A stretch of DNA of 6,257 bases from Anaerolinea sp. (lineage in GTDB: Bacteria > Chloroflexota > Anaerolineae > JAAEKA01): the NCBI GenBank assembly GCA_014879765.1, contig JACSRL010000300.1:1-6257 (forward strand). The letters run 5' to 3'. The position numbers and the translations under genes were made by a program. The notes beneath the pieces are model-generated. The model did not search any database. It had not been told where the DNA came from and saw nothing but the letters and a program-made list of their open reading frames with translations. Below are positions 1 to 5,493 of this stretch, one piece after another; the first letter of the stretch is position 1; every line of letters starts with the position of its first letter.

Positions 1-69
1 GATACGCCGGGTCTCGATACGCCGGGTCTCGATACGCCGGGTCTCGATACGCCGGGTCTCGATACGCCG
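1..69 (+). repeat. 15-bp direct tandem repeat, four exact copies plus a partial one
   Basis: GATACGCCGGGTCTC occurs four times without a mismatch at 1-15, 16-30, 31-45 and 46-60. A partial fifth copy, GATACGCCG, follows at 61-69. In the frame of the dehydrogenase each unit encodes Asp-Thr-Pro-Gly-Leu. The array reaches the first base of the window, so the true copy number is unknown. Perfect identity implies recent expansion or gene conversion. Confidence 0.95.
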
Positions 70-2850
70 CAGACGGCTACTCGACCAACGGCTACTCGAC
101 CGACGGCTGCGCGACCGGCGGCTACTCGACCGGCGGGTACCCGGCCGGCGCTGCATCCCTTGCAGCAGGCCTTTATCGACACCGGCGCCATCCAGTGCGG
201 CTACTGCACGCCGGCGCAGATCATGGCGGCCAAGGCGCTGCTGGAGCGCCAGCCCAACCCCAGCGAGGCCGAGGTGCGCGAGGCTATCGCCGGTGTGCTC
301 TGCCGCTGCACCGGCTACGTCAGGCCGGTGGAGGCGATCTTGCGCGCGGCGGCCATGCTGCGCGGCGAAAGCGTGCCGCCGGTGGCCAACCCGCCCACAG
401 TCAATACCCTTGATCGCTTCTTCGAGCCGGATGCCATGCCGGTGGACGATGGCCCGGAGCCGGCAGGCCACGGTGGGACAGATACCGACACCGATGTGCG
501 CACCCGCACCCAGACCCCGGTGCTGGTGGTCGCGCCGCCGCAGACCAAAGTGGTCAACAAGCCGGAGATCAAGGTCGATGCCGTCAAGCTGGCCAAGGGG
601 CGCGCGGTCTTCACCGACGACATGGAGCTGCCGGGGATGCTCTACGCCGCGCTGCTGACCAGCCCGCACGCCCACGCCCGCATCCGCGCCATCGACACCG
701 CCGCGGCCGAGCGGCTGCCCGGCGTCCACGCGGTGCTGACCTACAAGAACACGCCGCGGGTCATGTTCGCCTCCGGCGGACAGAGCTACCCCCAGCCGCC
801 TCCCTTCGATCAGGTCAGCCTGGACTACAAGGTGCGCCACCACGGCGACCGCGTGGCTGCGGTGGCCGCCGAGACGCCGGCCATCGCCCAGGAGGCGCTG
901 CGGCTGATCCAGGTGGACTACGAGGTGCTGCCCGCGGTGCTGGACCCTGAGGAAGCCATGCAGCCGGGCGCGCCGGTGATCCACGACGAGCCGGACGCGG
1001 TCAAGATCCACGACGCGGCCCGCAACCTCGTCCACCACCTGCACGCGGCCTACGGCGACGTGGAGGCCGGTTTCGCCGCGGCCGATTACGTTTTCGAGGG
1101 CCGCTACTACACCCATCAGGTGCAGCAGGCCAGCATCGAACCGCACGTCTGCATCACCTGGTGGGACGAGGACGACCGGCTGGTGGTGCGCACCTCGACC
1201 CAGGTGCCCTTCCATGTGCGCCGCATCATCGCGCCGCTGGTGGGGCTGCCCATCCGCCGCATCCGCGTGGTCAAGCCGCGGATCGGCGGCGGCTTCGGCG
1301 GCAAGCAGGAGATGCTGCTGGAGGACCTGTGCGCGCATCTGACCGTGGCCACCGGCCGGCCGGTGCGCATGGAGTACAGCCGCGAGCAGGAATTCACCAG
1401 CGCGCGCAGCCGCCACCCGGAGATTCTGCGCTACAAGACCGGCGTGCGCCGCGATGGCACGCTGGCGGCCATGGAGCTGCGCATGGTGGCCGACTGCGGC
1501 GCCTACGGCACCCACGGCCTGACCGTGCCCACAGTCTCCGGCTTCCGCGGGCTGACCACCTACAAGGCCGACGCGCTGAAGTGGGACTGCCTGGTGGCCT
1601 ACACCAACAAGCCGACCCCCGGCGCCTATCGCGGCTACGGCGCGCCGCAGGCGCTCTTTGCGCTGGAGACGCACATGGAGGAGATCGCCCACGCGCTGGG
1701 CTGGGATCCCATCGAGTTCAAGCGCAAGAACTGGGTCAAGGAAGGGGATGAGCTGGTGCTGGCGCGGGCCATGGGCGAGGGCCGCGAGGGCTTCGAGCAG
1801 TGGGTCCACAGCAACGGCCTGGACGAGTGCGTGGCCGCGGGCGCACAGGCCATCGGCTGGCCGCGCAAGGCTGACCCGGCCTGGCGCGCGGTGCCGGGCA
1901 AGCCGCACCTGCGCCGCGGGCTGGGCTTTGCCGTCTGCATGCACGGCACCGGCATCGCCGGGCTGGACATGGGCGCGGCCAGCATCAAGCTCAACGACGA
2001 CGGCTCGGTCAACCTGTTGATGGGCGCCACCGACCTGGGCACCGGCTCCGACACCATCCTGGCCCAGATCGCGGCCGAGACGCTGGGCCTGCCGTTGGAG
2101 GAGGTGGTGGTCTACTCCTCCGACACCGATTTCACCCCCTTCGACACCGGCGCCTACGCCAGCAGCACCACCTACATCTCCGGCGGAGCGGTGCTCAAGG
2201 CGGCCGAGGAGGTCTCGCAGCAGATCCGCAGCCACGCGGCCAAACACTTCTTCGGCGGCCTGGAGGCTGACCGCCTGTGGCTGGAGGACAGACAGGTCTG
2301 CGGGCCGGGCGGGCAGCGGGTGTCGCTGGAAACCGTGGCCCTGCACGCCACACACCAGGCCGACCAGCACCAGATCATGGCCACCGCCAGCCACATGAGC
2401 TATCTCAGCCCGCCCCCCTTCGCCGCCCAGTTCGCCGAGATCGAGCTGGACACCGAGACGGGACAGGTGGAGGTCAAGAAACTGGTGATGGCTGTGGACT
2501 GCGGCGTCGCCATCAACCCCATCACCGCGGCCGGCCAGGTGGAGGGGGGCATGGTGCAGGCGCTGGGCTTTGCGCACAGCGAGGAGATGCCCTACGACGC
2601 CGATGGGCGGCTGCTGACCACCGACTTCAGCTCCTATCGCATCTACCGGGCCGACGAAACGCCGGAGCTGGGCGCGATCCTGGTGCAGACCTACGAGCCC
2701 AGCGGGCCCTACGGCGCCAAGGCCATCGCCGAGATCCCCAAGGACGGCGTGGCGCCGGCGCTGGCCAGCGCAATCTTCGACGCCACGGGTGTGCGCATGC
2801 GTGAGCTGCCCTTGACGCCGGAGCGGGTCTGGCGGGCGCTGCGCGCTTGA
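1..2850 (+). CDS. Molybdopterin-dependent xanthine/aldehyde-type dehydrogenase, Mo/Fe-S single-chain type (5' end missing)
   Basis: The frame is open from base 1 to the TGA at 2848-2850, giving 949 visible residues; the N-terminal plant-type [2Fe-2S] domain must lie upstream. In order it shows a repeat-filled linker (codons 1-49), the second [2Fe-2S] domain beginning LHPLQQAFIDTGAIQCGYC with cysteines C66, C69, C101 and C103 (CGYC at 196-207, CRC at 301-309), a Thr/Asp-rich linker (about codons 130-190), the a/b hammerhead domain (about 607-960 nt), and the Mo-cofactor domains. Cofactor motifs are GGGFGGKQE (1285-1311), AYRGYGAPQ (1624-1650) and GPYGAKAIAE, whose Glu (2731-2733) is the expected catalytic base. 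By family knowledge such cytoplasmic enzymes hydroxylate purines, aldehydes or related heterocycles with water, passing electrons from Mo to the clusters. Fusion of Fe-S and Mo domains without an FAD domain resembles Desulfovibrio aldehyde oxidoreductase and selenium-dependent xanthine dehydrogenases. The tyrosine in RGYG, where purine oxidases often carry Phe, leaves the substrate open. The TTG at 160 is an internal Leu, not a start. Confidence 0.9.
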   Translation, partial: DTPGLDTPGLDTPGLDTPGLDTPQTATRPTATRPTAARPAATRPAGTRPALHPLQQAFIDTGAIQCGYCTPAQIMAAKALLERQPNPSEAEVREAIAGVLCRCTGYVRPVEAILRAAAMLRGESVPPVANPPTVNTLDRFFEPDAMPVDDGPEPAGHGGTDTDTDVRTRTQTPVLVVAPPQTKVVNKPEIKVDAVKLAKGRAVFTDDMELPGMLYAALLTSPHAHARIRAIDTAAAERLPGVHAVLTYKNTPRVMFASGGQSYPQPPPFDQVSLDYKVRHHGDRVAAVAAETPAIAQEALRLIQVDYEVLPAVLDPEEAMQPGAPVIHDEPDAVKIHDAARNLVHHLHAAYGDVEAGFAAADYVFEGRYYTHQVQQASIEPHVCITWWDEDDRLVVRTSTQVPFHVRRIIAPLVGLPIRRIRVVKPRIGGGFGGKQEMLLEDLCAHLTVATGRPVRMEYSREQEFTSARSRHPEILRYKTGVRRDGTLAAMELRMVADCGAYGTHGLTVPTVSGFRGLTTYKADALKWDCLVAYTNKPTPGAYRGYGAPQALFALETHMEEIAHALGWDPIEFKRKNWVKEGDELVLARAMGEGREGFEQWVHSNGLDECVAAGAQAIGWPRKADPAWRAVPGKPHLRRGLGFAVCMHGTGIAGLDMGAASIKLNDDGSVNLLMGATDLGTGSDTILAQIAAETLGLPLEEVVVYSSDTDFTPFDTGAYASSTTYISGGAVLKAAEEVSQQIRSHAAKHFFGGLEADRLWLEDRQVCGPGGQRVSLETVALHATHQADQHQIMATASHMSYLSPPPFAAQFAEIELDTETGQVEVKKLVMAVDCGVAINPITAAGQVEGGMVQALGFAHSEEMPYDADGRLLTTDFSSYRIYRADETPELGAILVQTYEPSGPYGAKAIAEIPKDGVAPALASAIFDATGVRMRELPLTPERVWRALRA
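73..147 (+). repeat. Second 15-bp degenerate tandem repeat, five copies
   Basis: Five units related to ACGGCTACTCGACCG lie at 73-87, 88-102, 103-117, 118-132 and 133-147, diverging toward the right end. In frame they encode TATRP, TATRP, TAARP, AATRP and AGTRP. The array abuts the first one after only CAG (70-72). The conserved LHPLQQAF segment of the [2Fe-2S] domain starts immediately afterwards (151). Because every unit is 15 bp, copy-number change would not shift the frame. Confidence 0.93.
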
Positions 2851-2853
2851 CCC

Positions 2854-2882
2854 TTGCGCGATGCGGGGGGGTGTGTTATCAT
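2854..2882 (+). promoter_or_regulatory. Putative sigma-70-type promoter of the coiled-coil gene
   Basis: TTGCGC (2854-2859) and TATCAT (2877-2882) are separated by 17 bp. The -10 is preceded by TG one base away (2874-2875), an extended -10. The -10 matches five of six consensus bases, the -35 three of six. A start near 2889 would give a leader of about 40 nt. It lies directly after the dehydrogenase stop codon, so the following gene probably has its own transcript. Confidence 0.5.
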
Positions 2883-2917
2883 CGGTGTGGATAAAGCGTG
2901 CCAAGGCTGCGGTGTGC

Positions 2918-2923
2918 GAGGTG
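2918..2923 (+). promoter_or_regulatory. Shine-Dalgarno site deciding the 2930 start
   Basis: GAGGTG ends 6 nt before the ATG at 2930 and 15 nt before the next in-frame ATG at 2939. The spacing favours the upstream ATG. Confidence 0.7.
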
Positions 2924-2929
2924 TGACGT

Positions 2930-3658
2930 ATGGCTGTGATGACGGTTGAACGGCGGGTTGACCGCCTCGAATCTTTGATGGCTGAGCTGACCGACAATGT
3001 GAACCGATTGTCGTTGGAGATGCGCGAGTTCAAGCGGGAGATGCGCATCTTTCAGGGCGAGATGCGCGAGTTCAAAGAGGAGATGCGCGAGTTCAAGGAG
3101 GAAATGCGTGAGTTCAAAGAGGAGATGCGTGAGTTCAAAGAGGAGATGCGTGAGTTCAAAGATGAGATGCTGGCATTCAAAGAGGAGACGCGCGAGGAGA
3201 ATCGCCGCATGAACCGCCGCTGGGGCGAACTGGCCAACAAGATGGGCACCCTGGCCGAAGACCTGGTTGCCCCCAGCGTGCCCCGTATCCTGAGCGAGGT
3301 TGTGGGCTGTCCGGAGGGACAGATGGCATTCCTGACCGTGCGCTCCAGCCGCCGCCTGCCCAGCGGCGAATCGCGCGAGTTCGACGTCATCTCCGGCTGC
3401 GGCGATGTGCTGCTGATCAACGAGACCAAGACACGGCTGGGCCCGCGCGATGTCGACGAGTTCATCCACACCCTGGGACGCGCGCGTGAATTCCTGCCCG
3501 AATACGCCGAGCGCAGGATCGTCGGCGCGCTGGCCTCATTCTACGTGGATCCCAGCATCGTGACCTTTGGCGAGCGCCAGGGGTTGATCATGCTGGGGAT
3601 GGACGATGATGTCATGGCCGTGCTCAACAGCGACGCGCTGCGGCTGCGCTGGTTTTGA
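2930..3658 (+). CDS. Coiled-coil protein with C-terminal PD-(D/E)XK nuclease-like domain (DUF3782-like)
   Basis: This 242-residue protein has no signal peptide or membrane segment. Residues 1-29 are already heptad-like. Residues 30-85 are eight near-identical heptads of the type EMREFKE, with Met and Phe at a/d spacing (3 then 4), which predicts a long, highly charged coiled coil. Residues 86-110 continue the helix, and a globular domain follows. There, E110, D152 (in REFDV) and E165-T-K167 (in LINETKTRL) match the E...D...ExK order of the PD-(D/E)XK fold. The ending, a predicted strand GLIMLGM and then a short basic/aromatic terminus, resembles DUF3782-type proteins known from cyanobacteria, Chloroflexota and archaea. 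This family match is from memory. Substrate and role are unknown; DNA cleavage or binding is plausible, and a degenerate, non-catalytic fold is also possible. The gene is flanked by its own promoter and a strong terminator, so it is probably monocistronic. Confidence 0.85.
   Translation: MAVMTVERRVDRLESLMAELTDNVNRLSLEMREFKREMRIFQGEMREFKEEMREFKEEMREFKEEMREFKEEMREFKDEMLAFKEETREENRRMNRRWGELANKMGTLAEDLVAPSVPRILSEVVGCPEGQMAFLTVRSSRRLPSGESREFDVISGCGDVLLINETKTRLGPRDVDEFIHTLGRAREFLPEYAERRIVGALASFYVDPSIVTFGERQGLIMLGMDDDVMAVLNSDALRLRWF
3017..3184 (+). repeat. 21-bp tandem repeat encoding coiled-coil heptads, eight units
   Basis: Units begin at 3017, 3038, 3059, 3080, 3101, 3122, 3143 and 3164, with consensus GAGATGCGYGAGTTCAAAGAG. 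Units 3-7 are nearly identical in DNA, including silent positions. Units 6 and 7 differ only in the last base (GAG versus GAT). The Arg codon is CGC in units 1-4 and CGT in units 5-7, which marks two duplication blocks. Units 1, 2 and 8 are diverged edge copies, and a ninth very degenerate heptad follows at 3185. Confidence 0.95.
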
Positions 3659-3688
3659 CAAAAACGGCGCGGCAGCGCCAGGAAAAAC

Positions 3689-3703
3689 CCGGTTTCTGAC
3701 CGG
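3689..3703. repeat. Small palindrome CCGGT-N5-ACCGG within a repeat-like motif
   Basis: CCGGT (3689-3693) and ACCGG (3699-3703) pair around TTCTG. The overlapping stretch AACCCGGTTTCT (3686-3697) recurs in inverted orientation at 6176-6187. It sits immediately before the terminator stem. Confidence 0.5.
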
Positions 3704-3749
3704 AAAGCCAACGGCGACTTGACCAGCAAGTCGCCGTTGGCTTTTGTTT
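3704..3749 (+). terminator. Strong rho-independent terminator after the coiled-coil gene
   Basis: An 18-bp perfect stem is formed by AAAGCCAACGGCGACTTG (3704-3721) and its complement (3727-3744), with a 5-nt loop ACCAG and the tail TTTTGTTT (3742-3749). It starts 45 nt after the stop codon at 3656-3658 and lies between convergent genes. The stem can also form in leftward transcripts, but its T run on that side is only TTT, so the rightward direction is favoured. Confidence 0.93.
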
Positions 3750-3760
3750 GCGGAGATATA

Positions 3761-3776
3761 GGTTGGGCAGCCAACC
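3761..3776 (-). terminator. Weak hairpin just after tyrA stop, possible terminator
   Basis: GGTTGG (3761-3766) pairs with CCAACC (3771-3776) around a 4-nt loop, 5 nt past the tyrA stop. On the minus strand the tail is TATATCTCC, only moderately T-rich. The longer stem at 3704-3744 lies further downstream and may act as the real block. Confidence 0.3.
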
Positions 3777-3781
3777 CGAAC

Positions 3782-4759
3782 CTACGCCGGCTTGGAGGAT
3801 TGGCGCTTGGGGGAGCGTCGCCCCAGGCCAAACAGGCTGGCCAAAATGCCGGGGTGTTCGACAGGAGGGGTGGGCGCTTCTTCCCAGTTGCCCTTGCTGC
3901 GATCGCTGAGCCAGCGGTCACGCACGGCGGCCGCCTCGGCAAAGGCATTTTGGATGGTATCGTTGTCGCCGGCCGCGATCACCTCGCGCCAGGTCGCCAT
4001 GCTGTCGATGAAGCTGTCGATCCAGCGCAGCACCTGCTCCGGGCTGTAGAGCATGGCGTCGCTGAAGACGGTTGGATCGGTCGAGAGCAGCCGGGTGGAG
4101 CTCTCGAACTGCCCGCCGGCCAGCCGGCGCATCTCACGCCACACCGGCTGGCTGGCCGCGCTGGTCAGCAGAGCCATGCTGGCCAGCGCCGGCAGTTGCT
4201 CCACCCCCGCGGTCAGGCCATCGTGCTCCAGAGCGTCCAGGAAATGCGGCTTGGCGCCCAGCCGCGTGGCCAGATCTGAGGCGCTCTTGATGGCCCGCTC
4301 GTCGGTGGCGGGGGAGGGACAGATGGCCCAACTGGTACGCTCGAACAGATCGGCGCGCGCGGCCGCGGTCCCGGCCTGGTCGCTGGTCACGATAGGGTGG
4401 GTGCCGATGAAGGCCACGCTGGACGGCAGCAGCTCCGCGGCCCAGGCCAGCACCGGCGCCTTGACGCTGGCGGTGTCCAGGACCACCGCGCCCGCGGCCA
4501 GATCGCCGGCCAGCGCCTGCATGGTCTCGCGGATGGCTCCCAGCGGCAGGGCCAGGATGACCAACCCGGCCCCGTCGCAGGCGTTGAGCAGGTTCCATTC
4601 GGTCTTGTCGACCGCGCCGAGCTTTTTGGCCTGGTCGGCGGCCGCGCCCGATTTGTCGTGGCCGATGATCTCGAAATCTCGCTGCTGGCGACCCAGCGCC
4701 AGCCCGATGGAGGCGCCGATCAGACCGAGACCGATGATTGTGATTCTGGGTTTAGGCAT
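3782..4759 (-). CDS. tyrA: Prephenate (or arogenate) dehydrogenase, TyrA family
   Basis: TyrA carries out NAD(P)-dependent oxidative decarboxylation of prephenate to 4-hydroxyphenylpyruvate (or of arogenate to tyrosine) in cytoplasmic tyrosine biosynthesis. The 325 residues begin with a Rossmann fold: GLGLIG at 10-15 and D35 after the second strand, which suggests NAD preference. DTASVK (95-100) is the family D-x-x-SVK motif, and GTHP (119-122) carries the expected active-site H121. The all-helical C-terminal domain shows HDGLTAGVEQLPAL (179-192), STR with R223, and a DPTVFSDAML segment (228-237). The usual LPH of the helical domain reads LPA here. Residues 288-325 form an extra Pro/Arg/Lys-rich tail ending in an amphipathic stretch (PGILASLFGLGRR), which I cannot assign. 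The ATG at 4757-4759 follows AAGGA by 7 nt. A general NAD-binding dehydrogenase is the alternative, but the motif set favours TyrA. Confidence 0.87.
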   Translation of the reverse strand: MPKPRITIIGLGLIGASIGLALGRQQRDFEIIGHDKSGAAADQAKKLGAVDKTEWNLLNACDGAGLVILALPLGAIRETMQALAGDLAAGAVVLDTASVKAPVLAWAAELLPSSVAFIGTHPIVTSDQAGTAAARADLFERTSWAICPSPATDERAIKSASDLATRLGAKPHFLDALEHDGLTAGVEQLPALASMALLTSAASQPVWREMRRLAGGQFESSTRLLSTDPTVFSDAMLYSPEQVLRWIDSFIDSMATWREVIAAGDNDTIQNAFAEAAAVRDRWLSDRSKGNWEEAPTPPVEHPGILASLFGLGRRSPKRQSSKPA

Positions 4760-4766
4760 GAGTAGA

Positions 4767-4771
4767 TCCTT
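4767..4771 (-). promoter_or_regulatory. Shine-Dalgarno site of tyrA
   Basis: On the minus strand AAGGA precedes the ATG by 7 nt, an ideal spacing that supports the start at 4759. Confidence 0.7.
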
Positions 4772-4812
4772 GTTGGTGAGTGTTCGCCAGGGGTGAGATC
4801 GTCAAAGGTGAA

Positions 4813-4862
4813 ATGTGAAGAATGAAACGTGAGGGGCTATCTTCACGGTTCACTCTTCACAT
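4813..4862. repeat. Imperfect palindrome of GTGAA-type repeats between HD gene and tyrA
   Basis: The arms ATGTGAAGAATGAAACGTGA (4813-4832) and 4843-4862 are complementary at 18 of 20 positions around a 10-nt loop. Each arm is itself made of degenerate GTGAAR units. On the minus strand the sequence after the stem (TTTCACCTTTGACG) is not a clear T tract, so I prefer an intergenic palindromic repeat to a terminator. It occupies most of the 138-bp gap (4760-4897). Confidence 0.75.
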
Positions 4863-4897
4863 CATAGGCCGGAGTTGGCTGGTCAATCCTCTGCTTG

Positions 4898-5473
4898 CTA
4901 ACTGGCGTCGTCGGCCGCCTGGAGCAGGGCAAGCAGGTGCTCGAATTCATCGCGTGGCGGGTGGCTTAGCTTCATCTGGTGATGGCGGATCAACCGGGCT
5001 GTCAGCGGAGAGCAGCCGGCCTCTTCGGCCAGCCGCGCGCCCAGCTCTGGGTGGTGGGCGTGCAGGTAGAAGGGATAGCGCCAACTGCCGGGATCGTCCC
5101 GGCCGGCCTGCTGCACCCAGCCAGGGCGCGCGGCCTGCATCAGCACGATCAGCACCCGGTGCCAGAGCCGCAGACGGCGGCCGGGCAGGGCCGTCTTGGC
5201 CGCATCATGCAGCAAGGCGGCCGCGGCCAGGTCAGGCTGGCCGGGCGCGGCCTGCTGCACCCGCCGCAGCACCTCCAGGCTGTGGCGCTGATCGCGCCGC
5301 GCCATGCGGTCGAACAGCGCCAGCGCGGCCGCGGGCAAAATTGCGGCGACCGCGGCCTGCTCCTCGGCGCTGACCCGTGGGCGCAAGGAAGCCAGAAACT
5401 GCTGCACGCGATACAGAACGCGGCGCAGCCAGCGGCTTTCAGAGGACAGGGTGGCAGGGTGACCGGGTGACAA
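4898..5473 (-). CDS. HD-domain protein, putative metal-dependent phosphohydrolase
   Basis: With the TTG start at 5471-5473 the protein has 191 residues and is soluble. HD-superfamily signatures are visible: H64 (in QRHSLEV), H89-D90 (in LLHDAAK, plus-strand positions 5204-5209), further histidines at 140-141 (HHPELG) and 164-165 (RHHQ), and D188/D189 near the C-terminus (LLQAADDAS). This spacing fits the metal-binding H...HD...D set of HD/HDIG phosphohydrolases. The substrate (nucleotide, cyclic dinucleotide or other) cannot be read from sequence. The N-terminal helix LYRVQQFLASL recalls small HD proteins of Chloroflexota. The start is uncertain: no Shine-Dalgarno site is visible, an in-frame GTG lies at 5405-5407, and an ATG at 5632 would run far into the protease gene. 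The chosen start leaves 20 nt after the protease stop, so the two are probably co-transcribed. Confidence 0.72.
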   Translation of the reverse strand: MSPGHPATLSSESRWLRRVLYRVQQFLASLRPRVSAEEQAAVAAILPAAALALFDRMARRDQRHSLEVLRRVQQAAPGQPDLAAAALLHDAAKTALPGRRLRLWHRVLIVLMQAARPGWVQQAGRDDPGSWRYPFYLHAHHPELGARLAEEAGCSPLTARLIRHHQMKLSHPPRDEFEHLLALLQAADDAS

Positions 5474-5481
5474 GGTGACCA
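5450..5481. repeat. 8-bp tandem repeat GGTGACNN, four units
   Basis: GGTGGCAG, GGTGACCG, GGTGACAA and GGTGACCA follow each other without gaps. The array lies at the junction of the HD and protease genes and overlaps the proposed TTG start of the HD gene. Such GGTGAC arrays look like intergenic repeats rather than coding sequence, so the true HD start may lie to the left. Confidence 0.7.
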
Positions 5482-5493
5482 GGAGATCGGCTG

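Noticed and set aside
1..147. CRISPR array
   Set aside because: The 15-bp units are directly adjacent with no spacers, and they are in frame with a conserved protein.
160..162. TTG as the start codon of the dehydrogenase
   Set aside because: The frame is open upstream to base 1, and the preceding codons give Leu-His-Pro joined to LQQAFID, a conserved family segment, so this TTG encodes an internal Leu.
2879..3469. Minus-strand frame rich in His/Leu/Phe repeats, and a second one at 3052-3471
   Set aside because: Both are mirror readings of the plus-strand heptad repeat. The repeat keeps all frames free of stops, and the plus-strand reading has promoter, ribosome site and terminator.
4053..4796. 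Long plus-strand frame opposite tyrA
   Set aside because: Its product has no recognisable motifs, whereas the minus strand encodes a complete TyrA with Rossmann and active-site motifs and a good ribosome site.
4861..4886. TTGACC and TATGAT as a minus-strand promoter for tyrA
   Set aside because: The hexamers are good, but the spacing is only 14 bp and the -10 overlaps the palindrome arm, so the match is weak evidence.
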